The notes beneath the pieces were generated by a model. That model saw nothing but the letters and a program-made list of their open reading frames with translations, was not told the origin of the DNA and ran no database searches. From Haloplanus salinarum (GTDB lineage Archaea; Halobacteriota; Halobacteria; Halobacteriales; Haloferacaceae), in assembly GCF_024498175.1 (NCBI RefSeq), contig NZ_CP101823.1, positions 806,001-870,000 on the forward strand: a stretch of DNA of 64,000 nt, given 5' to 3'. Both the position numbers and the translations under genes were made by a program. This document shows, in pieces, positions 33,054-42,779 of the stretch. The stretch's first letter is position 1. Each line of letters starts with the position of its first letter.

Positions 33054-34952
33054 ATGCTTGGAGCCATCAAGCGCGAGCTGTTCGAGGGGATACGCGCCGC
33101 GGTCGCCGATGCGGGCTACGGCCGCGACGTCGAGCCCTCGACCGTCGAGTTGGAGGACTTCGACGACGAGGAGAAGGGGGAGTTCTCGTCCGCGGTTTCC
33201 TTTGCCATCGCGGCCGACGCGGGGGCGAACCCGATGGCGGTCGCGGCGGACATCGCCGACCGGCACCGCGAGAGCGGACTGCCCGACGGCATCGACTCGG
33301 TTACCGTCGAGAACGGCCACATCAACTACCACCTCGACGTGGACCGGATGGCTCTGCGGACGCTGTCGACGATCGATTCGGAGGGGGCGGCGTACGGGAC
33401 GCGGGAGCGGGCCGACCCCGACCGGATCGTCGCCGACGTGTCCTCGCCGAACATCGCCAAGCCCCTCCACGTGGGGCACCTGCGGAACACGATCCTCAGT
33501 GACGCGCTGATGAACGTCCTGGAGGCACGGGGGCACGACGTGACCCGCGACAACCACCTCGGCGACTGGGGCACCCAGTTCGGCAACCTCCTCCACGAGT
33601 ACGTCGAATTCGGCGACGAGGCGGCCTTCGAGGACGACCCGATCGCCCACCTGCTGGAGCTCTACCAGCAGTTCGAGCAGCGGGACTCGATGCTGGAGGA
33701 CGTCGAGGCGTTCGACGCCGTGACCGACGAGTTCGACGAGGCGGTCACGACGGAGCGACAGTACCACGTCGATGACGGCAAGGAGTGGTTCGCGCGTCTC
33801 GAACGCGGCGACGAGCAGGCGGTCGAGCGCTGGGAGCGGTTCCGCGAGGCGAGCGTCGAGCGGTTCGAGCGGGTCTACGCCGAACTCGGCGTCGACTTCG
33901 ACCTCTGGTTGGGCGAGAGCTTCTACGCCCGCGAGGGGTGGAACGATCTGGTCGTCGAGAAGGCCCTCGACGAGGACGTGGCGATGCGCGGGCCGGACGG
34001 CTCGGTGTTCATTCCCATCTACCCCGACGAGTACGGCGACGCGGGCGACCCGGAGACCGCGTCCGTCGACCCGTCGCTCGACCGGGCCCGCGAACTGCTC
34101 GACGAGGCCGGAAGCGTCGAGGACGCGGACTTCGACGCCTTCTACATCGTCAAGTCGGACGGCTCGACGGTCTACGGGACGCGCGATCTGGCGACCATCG
34201 AGTACCGGGTCGGCGAACTGGACGTCGACCAGTCGGTCTACGTCGTCGCCAGCGAGCAGAACCGCTACTTCCAGCGCCTGTTCGTCGCCGCTCGGAAGAT
34301 GGGATACGACGAGGTCCACCTCGAACACATCGACTACGGGATGATCAGCCTCCCCGAGGGGAGCATGTCGACCCGCGGCGGCCAGATCGTCACCGTCCGC
34401 GAGGTGCTCGACGCGGCCCGGGAGCGCGCCCGCGATATCGTCGAGGAGAAGGGCCGCGACGTCGACGGGGACGAGGTCGACGCCATCGCCCGCAAGATCG
34501 CGCTCGCGACGGTCAAATACGGGATGGTCGCCTCGAATCGCGGGAAGGACATCACCTTCGACATCGACGAGGCGGTGTCGCTGGAGGGCGACACCGGTCC
34601 CTACGTCCAGTACGCCACCACCCGCGCGTACAGCATCCTCGACGCGGCGGAGACGGTCCCCGCCGTCGACGCTATCGACCCCGAGACGTTCAACGACACG
34701 GACCACAACCTGCTCCATCAGCTCGGGCGCTACCCGCTCGTGCTCGAACGGTGCGAGGAGCGATACGACGCGGCGCCGCTCGCCCGCTACCTCCTCGATC
34801 TGGCACACGTGTTCAACTCCTTCTACCACAAGAACCGCGTCCTCGACGCCGAGGACGCGGCGGAGGAACGTCTCGCCCTGACCGACGCGACCGCACGGGT
34901 GTTCGAGAACGGCCTCGGTCTGCTCGGCATCGACACGCTCGCCGAGATGTGA
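33054..34952 (+). CDS. argS: arginyl-tRNA synthetase
   Basis: 632-aa class I enzyme that charges tRNA-Arg. An N-terminal Add1 domain (about residues 1-110) recognises the tRNA D-loop. SSPNIAKPLHVGHLRNT holds the HIGH motif (HVGH). NHLGDWGTQFG and EGSMSTRGGQIVTV (KMSKS region, here degenerate as in many ArgRS) follow. The C-terminal anticodon domain reads YVQYATTRAYSIL through LAHVFNSFYHKNRVL. Three tRNA-Arg genes lie in the window, one 0.5 kb upstream. Confidence 0.97.
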   Translation: MLGAIKRELFEGIRAAVADAGYGRDVEPSTVELEDFDDEEKGEFSSAVSFAIAADAGANPMAVAADIADRHRESGLPDGIDSVTVENGHINYHLDVDRMALRTLSTIDSEGAAYGTRERADPDRIVADVSSPNIAKPLHVGHLRNTILSDALMNVLEARGHDVTRDNHLGDWGTQFGNLLHEYVEFGDEAAFEDDPIAHLLELYQQFEQRDSMLEDVEAFDAVTDEFDEAVTTERQYHVDDGKEWFARLERGDEQAVERWERFREASVERFERVYAELGVDFDLWLGESFYAREGWNDLVVEKALDEDVAMRGPDGSVFIPIYPDEYGDAGDPETASVDPSLDRARELLDEAGSVEDADFDAFYIVKSDGSTVYGTRDLATIEYRVGELDVDQSVYVVASEQNRYFQRLFVAARKMGYDEVHLEHIDYGMISLPEGSMSTRGGQIVTVREVLDAARERARDIVEEKGRDVDGDEVDAIARKIALATVKYGMVASNRGKDITFDIDEAVSLEGDTGPYVQYATTRAYSILDAAETVPAVDAIDPETFNDTDHNLLHQLGRYPLVLERCEERYDAAPLARYLLDLAHVFNSFYHKNRVLDAEDAAEERLALTDATARVFENGLGLLGIDTLAEM

Positions 34953-34992
34953 CCACCGGGGCGCTTTTGTCCGCGGACGCCGACGACGAGTC

Positions 34993-35556
34993 GTGAGCCG
35001 GCGTCGTGCGGTCGTCGTCATCCTCCTTCTCGTGAGCGCCGGCTGTCTCGGGGTCGGCCCCGTGCCGTCGGACGAGAGCGGGGGGTCGACCCGGACGCCC
35101 GAGAACGGGACCACCGTCCGCGTGACCGACGTCGTCGACGGCGACACCCTCGACGTGCGGTTCCCGGACGGGCGGACCGACACGGTGCGACTGCTCGGCG
35201 TCGACACGCCGGAGGTTCACGTCGAGAACGACCCCACGGAGTTCGAGGGCGTGCCCGACACCGAGGCCGGACACCGCTGTCTCCGGCGCCAGGGCGAGGC
35301 GGCGACGACCTTCGCCGTCGACCGACTCGCCGACCGGGAGGTGACGCTCCGGTTCGACGCGACGGAGGGGCGACGCGGCGGCTACGACCGACTCCTCGCG
35401 TACGTCCTCGTCGACGGCGAGTCGTTCAACGCGGCGTTGCTCGAACGCGGCCACGCGCGACTCTACGACTCCTCGTTTCGGGAGCGGGACCGGTACGCGG
35501 CGCTCGAACGGACCGCCCGCGAGGAGCGACGCGGCCTCTGGTCGTGTGCGGCCTGA
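34993..35556 (+). CDS. secreted thermonuclease (SNase-like lipoprotein)
   Basis: 187 aa with GTG start. A short signal and lipobox (VVVILLLVSAGCLG) indicate surface anchoring. The staphylococcal-nuclease domain has VVDGDTLDVRF, RLLGVDTPEV (active-site Arg), a Glu/Arg pair around GQ-like EAATTF and REVTLRFD, and the terminal RRGLWSCAA. It degrades nucleic acids outside the cell, possibly for phosphate or nucleoside scavenging. It starts 40 bp after argS. Confidence 0.9.
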   Translation: MSRRRAVVVILLLVSAGCLGVGPVPSDESGGSTRTPENGTTVRVTDVVDGDTLDVRFPDGRTDTVRLLGVDTPEVHVENDPTEFEGVPDTEAGHRCLRRQGEAATTFAVDRLADREVTLRFDATEGRRGGYDRLLAYVLVDGESFNAALLERGHARLYDSSFRERDRYAALERTAREERRGLWSCAA

Positions 35557-35751
35557 GGACGTCGGAGCGTGTGATCGCCGAGCGAACTACGGCCCCGTAA
35601 CACCCGGTATCCGCACTCTGTGATTACTATTGCGCATTCACAAAGACTTTAGTATAACTAGAAAATATGTAACGACGAGTATGACACCCACACGGTCCCG
35701 GAGGCAGGCGACGGACGAACGGACGACGTGGGTCCGTGGGGGGGTGGGTCG

Positions 35752-36378
35752 ATGATGGCGACGAAAGCCGAACTGGCCGGACAGTTGGCCGTGGTCGCCG
35801 GCTTCGAGAACCCCCAGGCCGCCCTCGAACAGTACCCGACGCCGCCGGAACTGGCCGCGCACGTGGTGCACGTGGCCGACCTCAACGACGACATCCAGGG
35901 ACGGACGGTCGTCGACCTCGGCGCGGGGACGGGGATGTTCACCCTGGGGGCGGCGCTGCGCGGTCCCGAACGGGCGGTCGGCGTCGAGATCGATCGCGAC
36001 GCCCTCGAGGTCGCCCGCGAGAACCGACGCCGTGTCGGCACACGCACGGAGATCCACTGGGTCCAGGCCGACGCCACCCGCGCGCCGATCCGTCCGGACG
36101 GCCCGACGACGGTCGTGATGAACCCGCCGTTCGGCGCCCAGTCGGGCAACGAACACGCCGACCGGGCGTTCCTGGCGACGGCCGCCGAGGTCGCCGAGGT
36201 CTCCTACTCGGTCCACAACGCCGGCAGCCGGGAGTTCGTCGAGGCGTTCGCGGCCGACAACGGCGGCGAGGTGACCCACGCCTTCGCCGCGCAGTTCGAC
36301 CTCGACCGGCAGTTCGACCACCACGCCGCCGACCGCCGGGAGATCGACACGGAAGTGTTCCGGATCGAGTGGTCCTGA
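35752..36378 (+). CDS. METTL5-type rRNA N6-adenine methyltransferase
   Basis: About 208 aa. NPQAALEQYPTPPELAAHVV is the family's N-terminal signature. SAM motif I is VVDLGAGTGMFTLGAAL, motif II VGVEIDRDALEVA, and motif IV NPPFGAQSG marks N6-adenine methylation. METTL5 methylates small-subunit rRNA in eukaryotes; archaeal orthologues are presumed to act on rRNA. ATGATG at 35752/35755 allows either start. The AT-rich region at 35610-35680 is its likely promoter, with TGTGA...TCACA arms near 35620. Confidence 0.92.
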   Translation: MMATKAELAGQLAVVAGFENPQAALEQYPTPPELAAHVVHVADLNDDIQGRTVVDLGAGTGMFTLGAALRGPERAVGVEIDRDALEVARENRRRVGTRTEIHWVQADATRAPIRPDGPTTVVMNPPFGAQSGNEHADRAFLATAAEVAEVSYSVHNAGSREFVEAFAADNGGEVTHAFAAQFDLDRQFDHHAADRREIDTEVFRIEWS

Positions 36379-36418
36379 CGCCGGTGGCCGGGTTCCCGGC
36401 GCGCAGTCGGCGCGCGGA

Positions 36419-38083
36419 CTACTCGTAGGTCTCCCGTTTGGCGACCCGGACCCGCGTCCCGCCGTCGACGGCGTAGACCCGTCCCTGGACGTTGGCGAAC
36501 TCCAAGCCGCCGACCGACCGCGTCTCGTTGACCGCGGGCATCGGCGCCACGGCCGATCGGTTCCCCAGCGAGACGTTGAGGCGGAACCCTCCGGGCGCCG
36601 CTTCGAGGGTGACGTTCCGGCCGGCGATCACGGGGTCGGCCCGCGCCGGCGGCGAGGTGTAGGCGGTCACGTTCCGGTCCCCGTGCGCGAGGTCGACCCG
36701 GTAGACCGTTCCGCCGCCGACGGCGTCCCATCCGGTCCGCCGGACGCGGACCGAATCCCGCCACCCGACGCCACCGACGCGGACCCGCGTCGTCCCGGTG
36801 AAGTCGAGTCGTCCCTTCGAGACGGCGGTCATCCAGATGCCCCGGTCGCGGTTCCTGACGATCACCCCCGAGGTGTTGACCTGCGTCGTCTCGCCGAACG
36901 CCTCCACGTCGACCACCGACACCATCCCGTTCGGGACGTCCTCCGCGTAGGTCACCTCGTAGCCTCGGACCGTGAGCGGGTCGCTCTCCCCGGGCAGGTC
37001 GCCGGCCTGGGTCGTCATCAGGTTGACCGGGACCGCCGGCCCGGCGATGGCGGCGGTACAGAACAGCAGAGCGGTGGCTCCCACCTGCCACCGCGGGACC
37101 GACCGGAGCGCGTCCGGACGCCTCGGCGCCGACAGGAGCGGCCGTGCCGAGGCCGCGACCGTTCCGGCGACGAGCGCCGCCAGCAGGACCACCAGCGCGA
37201 GCCCCGCCGCCCGATAGAGGACGTACGTCTCGCCGCCGCGATACCAGTAGACCGCCCACAGCGACTGTCCGACGCCGAACAGCGCGACGCCGACGGCGAC
37301 CCGGGCCGCCGACGGCCGCTTGGACCCGCTCGACCGGAGGAACCACACCCCGAGGAGGACGCCCGCGAGGAGTCCGATGGCGTGTCCCTGGATGGCGATG
37401 TCGGACCACCAGGGCGCGGAGTAGGAGGGGCCGGCGCTCGCCGACAGCGTGGGGGTCCGGAGCGCCCGGTAGAGCGTCCGGAGACCGTTGCCGACGCTGA
37501 GGGCGACGACCGTCGCGATGGGGTAGCGAACCAGCGCGAACCCCGCGAAGGCGAAGACCACCCCCGAGAAGCCGATGACGGGGCCGAGGGAGAACACGGC
37601 GGTGAACAGCCCCACTGCGACGACGGCGGCCGGAAACGCCACGAACGCCCGCACGTAGGGGTTGGTCAGCGACGAGGTGAACGTCTGCGTGCCCCGTTCG
37701 CGGGGGAAGTGACCCCACGCGTACTCCGCGAGCGGAGCCAACACGAGCGTCCCGACGAGGTTGCCGACGAGATGGCCCGCCCCGGAGTGGGCGAAGCCGG
37801 CGGTCAGCATCCCCAGCGGGTAGAGGTACGACCACGCCCGGAAGGGGATGGTGACGGGAGCGTACCAGTCGCCCCAGCCGCCCTGGACGAACAGGTACAC
37901 CACGAGGACGATTCCGACGGAGACGAGCGTTCCCCACGGAACGCCGAGGACGAACCGCAAGCGCAGGCGGGCCCCCCACCGACCCCGCGGGCGGTCGAAC
38001 GCGACGACGGCGGCGGCGGCGAAGAGGAGGGAGAGGACTACCGCCAACCGAAAGAGGGTCGCCGCGTCCGGGAGGCCGAGCAT
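36419..38083 (-). CDS. rhomboid-family intramembrane serine protease with C-terminal exo-domain
   Basis: 554 aa. TM core with AHSGAGHLVGN (oxyanion-side His/Asn), catalytic Ser in GFSGVVFAF and catalytic His in IQGHAIGLLAG. Further TM helices lead to an extracytoplasmic beta-rich domain of about 190 residues (from about residue 365 to the end). Rhomboids cleave TM substrates within the membrane. The large C-terminal domain is typical of halophile rhomboid-like proteins and may select substrates. It converges with the METTL5-like gene. Confidence 0.9.
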   Translation of the reverse strand: MLGLPDAATLFRLAVVLSLLFAAAAVVAFDRPRGRWGARLRLRFVLGVPWGTLVSVGIVLVVYLFVQGGWGDWYAPVTIPFRAWSYLYPLGMLTAGFAHSGAGHLVGNLVGTLVLAPLAEYAWGHFPRERGTQTFTSSLTNPYVRAFVAFPAAVVAVGLFTAVFSLGPVIGFSGVVFAFAGFALVRYPIATVVALSVGNGLRTLYRALRTPTLSASAGPSYSAPWWSDIAIQGHAIGLLAGVLLGVWFLRSSGSKRPSAARVAVGVALFGVGQSLWAVYWYRGGETYVLYRAAGLALVVLLAALVAGTVAASARPLLSAPRRPDALRSVPRWQVGATALLFCTAAIAGPAVPVNLMTTQAGDLPGESDPLTVRGYEVTYAEDVPNGMVSVVDVEAFGETTQVNTSGVIVRNRDRGIWMTAVSKGRLDFTGTTRVRVGGVGWRDSVRVRRTGWDAVGGGTVYRVDLAHGDRNVTAYTSPPARADPVIAGRNVTLEAAPGGFRLNVSLGNRSAVAPMPAVNETRSVGGLEFANVQGRVYAVDGGTRVRVAKRETYE

Positions 38084-38175
38084 GTCCCCCGTTCACGCCC
38101 CGGCCGTAATGAATCCGACGGGCGACGGGGTGGCCGTCGCTCGGCGGGTCGGGGCGTCGCAGGTCCGGTCGCCGA

Positions 38176-38454
38176 CTACAGTTTGTTCTCGGCGTCCTCG
38201 GCGAGTTCGGCCATCCGCTTACCGACCCGGCCGGCGTCCGAGAACTCGTCCTCGCTCATCGCCGTCGCCAGCGCGTTGCCGAGGACGAACACCGCGTGTT
38301 TGTGCTCGCTTTTCGACTTGTGGACGTGTGAGGGGTCGACGCTCAGGGACTCGTACGGCTCGAAGAGTTCGGAGTCGACGGTCTCCTGACTCCGGAAGTA
38401 GTTCATGATCGTCACCATCTGCTCGTGTAGTTCGAGGAGTTCTTCCTTGTGCAT
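38176..38454 (-). CDS. UPF0058 family protein
   Basis: 92 aa, MHKEELLELHEQMVTIMNYF, with SHVHKSKSEHKHAVFVLGNA, matching the small archaeal UPF0058 family (helical, function unknown). Full length. It precedes the RHH-gene/repeat block on the same strand; repeat copy B lies about 85 bp upstream. Confidence 0.92.
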   Translation of the reverse strand: MHKEELLELHEQMVTIMNYFRSQETVDSELFEPYESLSVDPSHVHKSKSEHKHAVFVLGNALATAMSEDEFSDAGRVGKRMAELAEDAENKL

Positions 38455-38538
38455 ACACCCGCGTACGGACGAAGGCCGGTTAAGGATTATTGCGCCGCCC
38501 TCGCATACGCGCCGGCGCTGGGGACCGTCCGCGGCGGC

Positions 38539-38624
38539 TCATACGGATTATTGTAACTGTTCACCGGTGGTTCGCCAGGACAGTCCGGCGAACCACCGGC
38601 AATGATTTACAATACACAGTATCA
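38539..38624. repeat. dispersed two-tier palindromic repeat, copy B
   Basis: Left outer arm TCATACGGATTATTGTAA (38539-38556), inner arms CCGGTGGTTCGCC (38564-38576) and GGCGAACCACCGG (38587-38599). Right outer arm at about 38607-38624 matches 14 of 18 positions of the consensus. The stop codon of the RHH gene lies inside this arm. Confidence 0.88.
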
Positions 38625-38834
38625 GAACACGTACTCGTCCTCGTGACCCATCATGCCCTCGTCCTCGAATCCGGGCTCTTCCTCCTCGATCGGACCGCTC
38701 GTCTTGTACGCCCGGAGCCCCGTCGAGAGCAGTTCCTGGATGGCTTCCTCCCGGTTGACGAACTCCCCTTGCTCGATCAACTGGGCGATCTGCATCTCCA
38801 GGTGTTCCGGGACGGTTATTTCCACGTTCGGCAT
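38622..38834 (-). CDS. ribbon-helix-helix (CopG-like) protein
   Basis: 70 aa. MPNVEITVPEHLEMQIAQLI, then FVNREEAIQELLSTGLRAY, is an RHH DNA-binding fold with strand, helix, turn and helix, plus an acidic tail. ATG 38834 is chosen because a TATA-like TTTAAATAC (38862-38871) lies about 30 bp upstream, consistent with a leaderless mRNA; an upstream in-frame start gives an unlikely extension. Its TGA stop sits in the outer arm of repeat copy B, so the last codons may have been supplied or changed by the repeat. Confidence 0.85.
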   Translation of the reverse strand: MPNVEITVPEHLEMQIAQLIEQGEFVNREEAIQELLSTGLRAYKTSGPIEEEEPGFEDEGMMGHEDEYVF

Positions 38835-39005
38835 TTGGACGTTCGAGGGTTTGGAAGGGGCGTATTTAAATTCTGCGGGGGAAAGCCCGACATTCAAAAA
38901 CAGAATATTCGGCGACTGAATCTTATTCTCGGTTTGTCTTAACTGAATTTATCAAATCGTACAATCCACCGACACGCATACCTGTCTCCGGCCGCCACTG
39001 GCCGT

Positions 39006-39599
39006 ATGGTCGAAGACGTCACCGGACTCTACCGGGAGTTCGGCGACGAGCGTCTCCCGCCGGGACAACACCGAACGGAGGGGTTTCCGGTCCTCTCGAA
39101 GGGGAACGAACCGCGGGTCACCCGCGAGGAGTGGTCGCTCACGCTGAGCGGCGCCGTCGCGGAGCCACGCACCCTGGACTGGGAGGCGTTCACCGCCCTG
39201 GGTGTCGAGACGCAGCGACAGGACTTCCACTGCGTGACGGGGTGGAGCCGGTTCGACTGCGAGTTCACCGGGGTCCCCTTCCGGACGCTCGCCGACCACG
39301 CCGGCGTCGACCCGGACGCCGAACACGTCCTCTTTCACGCTGCGGACGACTACACGACCGACCTCCCCCTCGACGCGTGTCTGCGTCCCGAGACGCTCCT
39401 CGCGTTCGAGTTCGACGGCGACCCCCTCCCGCGGGAGCACGGCGGCCCCGTCCGCGTGGTCACACCCCACCGCTACGCCTACAAGGGCGCCAAGTGGGCC
39501 ACCGGTATCGAGTTCCTCACCGAACCACAGCGCGGCTTCTGGGAGCAGCGGGGGTACTCCGTGACGGCGAACCCCTGGCGGGAGGAACGCTACGGATAG
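39006..39599 (+). CDS. sulfite-oxidase-like molybdopterin enzyme
   Basis: 197 aa, the small oxidoreductase-molybdopterin domain (SuoX/MsrP-like). The FHCVTGWSRFDCEFTGVPF segment holds the molybdenum-ligating cysteine. ADDYTTDLPLD and RVVTPHRYAYKGAKWATGI form the cofactor pocket, and FWEQRGYS ends the domain. There is no export signal, so it is cytosolic. Substrate unknown; methionine sulfoxide or sulfite chemistry is possible. It precedes menF by 36 bp. Confidence 0.9.
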   Translation: MVEDVTGLYREFGDERLPPGQHRTEGFPVLSKGNEPRVTREEWSLTLSGAVAEPRTLDWEAFTALGVETQRQDFHCVTGWSRFDCEFTGVPFRTLADHAGVDPDAEHVLFHAADDYTTDLPLDACLRPETLLAFEFDGDPLPREHGGPVRVVTPHRYAYKGAKWATGIEFLTEPQRGFWEQRGYSVTANPWREERYG

Positions 39600-39635
39600 T
39601 TAGGTAAAAGAGTGCGGCGGCCTCACGGATTTATA

Positions 39636-40973
39636 ATGGGTGTCCCGCGAAGCGACGAGACGGGAACGCGTCTCGTCAGTCGGTCGATCCGGGCGTCGGT
39701 CCCCTCGCTCCGTGTCGCCCTCGACGCGTTGCCGGCGCCGCGGACGTTCTGGACGGGACCCGACGAGGCGACGGTCGTCGCCGGCGGCGTGGCCGCCGAA
39801 CTCACCGCGGACGGTCGGGACCGCTTTGCCGCCGTCCGCGAGGGCATCGATCGGGTGTTGCGCTCCGGCGACGTCCACGCCGGTACCGAGGCCGCCTGCC
39901 CCCGTCTGTTCGGGGGCTTTGCCTTCCACGACGACGGCGGCGACGGCTCCGTCTGGGCCGACTTCCCCGGCGCACGGTTCGTCCTCCCCCGGGTGCAGGT
40001 GACCGAAACCGACCGTGGGACGTGGTTGACGGTCAACGCCGTCGGCCACGACGCGACGGCCGGAGCCGTCGAGGAACGCCTCGACGCCGAGCGCGAACGC
40101 CTGGCGGGCCTCGACGACACGGACGCCGGCCCGCCGCCCGAAATCGTCTCGCGGACGCGCACCACCCCGCGGGACGCGTGGCGCGACTCCGTCGAGGCCG
40201 CCGTCGAGCGCATCCGCGCCGGCGACCTGCGGAAGGTCGTCCTCGCGCAGGCGCTCGACGTGACCCTCGACCGGCCGCTCTCGGTGCCCGACGTCCTGGC
40301 GCGCCTGGGGTCGACCTACCCCGACTGTTATCGCTTCCTCGTCGAACCGACGGCCGGACCGGACCGGCCGAGTTTCTTCGGCGCCACGCCCGAGCGACTC
40401 GTGAGCCGCCACGGCCGCACGGTCGCCACGGGGGCGCTGGCCGGCACGACGGGCCGCGGCGACACGCCCGCCGAGGACGACTGGCTAGCCGAGGAACTGC
40501 TCGACGACGAGAAGAACGTCCACGAACACGAACTCGTCGGGGAGACCATCCGCGAACAGCTCGCCCCCTTCGCCTCCTCGATCACCGCCGGCGAGCGGAG
40601 CGTCCGTCGCCTCGAGACGGTCCAGCACCTCTTTACACCCATCACGGCGACGCTGGATCGGGACACGCACGTCCTCGACCTGGTGGAGGCGCTCCACCCT
40701 ACGCCCGCCGTCGGGGGGCTCCCCCCGGAGCGGGCGCTGGCGACCATCCGCGAGACCGAACCGTTCGACCGCGGATGGTACGCCGCCCCGGTGGGCTGGG
40801 TCGACGCCGCCGGCAACGGCACCTTCGCCGTCGCCATCCGCTCGGCGCTCGCCCGCGACACGTCGACCACGCTCTTCGCCGGCGTCGGTGTCGTCGCCGA
40901 CTCCGACCCGGACCGCGAGTGGGACGAGGTACAGCTCAAATACCGCCCGATCCTCGACGAACTGGAGCGATGA
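39636..40973 (+). CDS. menF: isochorismate synthase (menaquinone biosynthesis)
   Basis: 445 aa chorismate-utilising enzyme converting chorismate to isochorismate. C-terminal signatures: DLRKVVLAQALDVTLDRPLS, SFFGATPERLVSR, EHELVGETIREQLAPF, LHPTPAVGGLP and FAVAIRSALARD. It overlaps menD by 4 bp (ATGA), which fixes its pathway as menaquinone rather than siderophore. ATG 39636 is used; a GTG at 39612 is possible. The start codon lies in TTTATAATGGG, which itself resembles a TATA box, so the true start could be further downstream. Confidence 0.93.
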   Translation: MGVPRSDETGTRLVSRSIRASVPSLRVALDALPAPRTFWTGPDEATVVAGGVAAELTADGRDRFAAVREGIDRVLRSGDVHAGTEAACPRLFGGFAFHDDGGDGSVWADFPGARFVLPRVQVTETDRGTWLTVNAVGHDATAGAVEERLDAERERLAGLDDTDAGPPPEIVSRTRTTPRDAWRDSVEAAVERIRAGDLRKVVLAQALDVTLDRPLSVPDVLARLGSTYPDCYRFLVEPTAGPDRPSFFGATPERLVSRHGRTVATGALAGTTGRGDTPAEDDWLAEELLDDEKNVHEHELVGETIREQLAPFASSITAGERSVRRLETVQHLFTPITATLDRDTHVLDLVEALHPTPAVGGLPPERALATIRETEPFDRGWYAAPVGWVDAAGNGTFAVAIRSALARDTSTTLFAGVGVVADSDPDREWDEVQLKYRPILDELER

Positions 40974-42742
40974 GCGCGCCGAACCGCAACGTCCTCTGGG
41001 GGCGGACGCTGGTCGACGAACTCGTCCGCGGGGGCGTCGAGAGCGTCGTCGTCTCCCCGGGGAGTCGCTCGACGCCGCTCGTCACCGCCGTCGCGGACCA
41101 CGACGACCTGACGGTCCACTCGGTCCTCGACGAGCGGTCGGCGGCCTACTTCGCGCTCGGTCGGGCCCGCCGTACCGGCGAGGTGACGCCCCTGATCTGT
41201 ACCTCGGGGACCGCCGCCGCGAACTACCACCCCGCGGTGATCGAGGCCGACCGCGGACGCGTGCCCCTCCTCTTGCTCACCGCCGACCGCCCGCCCGAAC
41301 TCCACGACAGCGGCGCCAACCAGACCGTCGACCAGGAGAAGCTGTACGGCGACGCCGTCCGCTGGTACGCCGACCTGCCGGAACCCGAGGCCGAGGAACG
41401 GAAGCTCCGCTCGCTACGGACGACCGCCGCCCGCGCGCTCGCCGCGGCGACGGGGACGCCCGCGGGGCCGGTCCACCTGAACTGTCGGTTCCGCAAGCCT
41501 CTGGAACCGACGCCCGTCCCGGGCGACGTCCCCGCGGACCTCGACCCGCTGGCCGCCGCCGGACGCGGCGACGACCGGCCGTTCGTGCGGACGACGACGG
41601 GGACGCCCCGACTCGACCGCGTCGACGTCCGACCGCTCGTCGAGGCCCTATCGGTCGAACGGGGGCTGCTCGTCGCCGGACCGACCGATCCGCCGGGGGT
41701 CGACCCCGAGGCGATCACCGCTCTCGCGCACGCGACGGGCTTTCCGATCCTCGCCGACCCGCTCTCGGGGCTCCGCTTCGGTGGCCACACCCGCGTGACG
41801 ACGACCGTCGGCGGCTACGACGGCTATCTCGACCCCCGCGTGACCGACGACTGGCCCGACCCCGAGGTGGTCGTTCGGGTCGGCGCCTCGCCCACTTCGA
41901 AGCGACTCCGGGGGTACCTCGCGCGGACCGGGGCCCGGCAGTTCGTCGTCGATCCCGCGGGCGGGTGGCGCGAGGCGGCGTTCCGGGCGACGGATCTGAT
42001 CGTCGCCGACCCCTCGCGGCTTGCGGCCCGGCTGGCGGAACGCGTCGGGGGGCCGGACGCCCCCGCCTGGCGCGAGCGCTGGGCCGAAGCCGAGCGGGTC
42101 CACCGCGAGACGGTCGGCGACGCCGTCGACGACGGCGCGGGCGGCTACTTCGAGGGGGCGATCCTCGGTGACGTGGCCGACCTCGCGCCCGAACCCGCGA
42201 CGCTGGTGGTGTCGAACTCGAACCCGGTCCGGGACGCCGACCGGTACGCGCCGCCCGTCGCGGCGAACTACACCGTCCTCGGCAACCGCGGCGCCTCCGG
42301 CATCGACGGCGTCGTCTCGACCGGCCTCGGCGCCGGCAGCGCCACGGCCGATCACCTCACCCTCGTGGTCGGCGACCTAGCCTACTACCACGACGGCAAC
42401 GGCCTGCTGTCCGCGCTCCGGTGTGGCGTCGACGCGACGGTCGTACTCGTCAACAACGACGGCGGCGGCATCTTCCATCGCCTCCCCATCGAATCCTTCG
42501 ACCCGCCGTTCACCGAGTCGTTCAAAACGCCACACGGCCGCGAGTTCGAACCCACGGCCGATCTCTACGACCTGACGCACGTCGCGGTCGACGACCGCGA
42601 GGCGTTCCGGGAGGCCTACGCCGACTCGGTGGGGCGCGAGGGGACCGACGTGATCGAGGTGCGGACCGACGCCGAGGCGAGCCAGCGGACCCGGGAGCGG
42701 CTGCTGGAGGCGACGGTCGAGACCCTCGCCGACGGGGAGTGA
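40970..42742 (+). CDS. menD: SEPHCHC synthase MenD
   Basis: 590 aa ThDP enzyme joining isochorismate and 2-oxoglutarate. Near the N terminus are VVVSPGSRSTPLV, ICTSGTAAANYHPAVIEA and LTADRPPELHDSGANQTVDQ, all diagnostic. The ThDP/metal part reads VVLVNNDGGGIFHRLP. The start overlaps the menF stop. Standard length. Together with menB, menA and menC downstream it shows that the organism makes its own menaquinone. Confidence 0.96.
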   Translation: MSAPNRNVLWGRTLVDELVRGGVESVVVSPGSRSTPLVTAVADHDDLTVHSVLDERSAAYFALGRARRTGEVTPLICTSGTAAANYHPAVIEADRGRVPLLLLTADRPPELHDSGANQTVDQEKLYGDAVRWYADLPEPEAEERKLRSLRTTAARALAAATGTPAGPVHLNCRFRKPLEPTPVPGDVPADLDPLAAAGRGDDRPFVRTTTGTPRLDRVDVRPLVEALSVERGLLVAGPTDPPGVDPEAITALAHATGFPILADPLSGLRFGGHTRVTTTVGGYDGYLDPRVTDDWPDPEVVVRVGASPTSKRLRGYLARTGARQFVVDPAGGWREAAFRATDLIVADPSRLAARLAERVGGPDAPAWRERWAEAERVHRETVGDAVDDGAGGYFEGAILGDVADLAPEPATLVVSNSNPVRDADRYAPPVAANYTVLGNRGASGIDGVVSTGLGAGSATADHLTLVVGDLAYYHDGNGLLSALRCGVDATVVLVNNDGGGIFHRLPIESFDPPFTESFKTPHGREFEPTADLYDLTHVAVDDREAFREAYADSVGREGTDVIEVRTDAEASQRTRERLLEATVETLADGE

Positions 42743-42779
42743 ACGGGATTTATCCGCTCGCGGCCGGTGACTCCGACCG

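Noticed and set aside
36204-38096. 630-aa frame antisense or parallel to the rhomboid gene
   Set aside because: Shadow of a GC3-rich gene; no hydrophobic pattern or motif.
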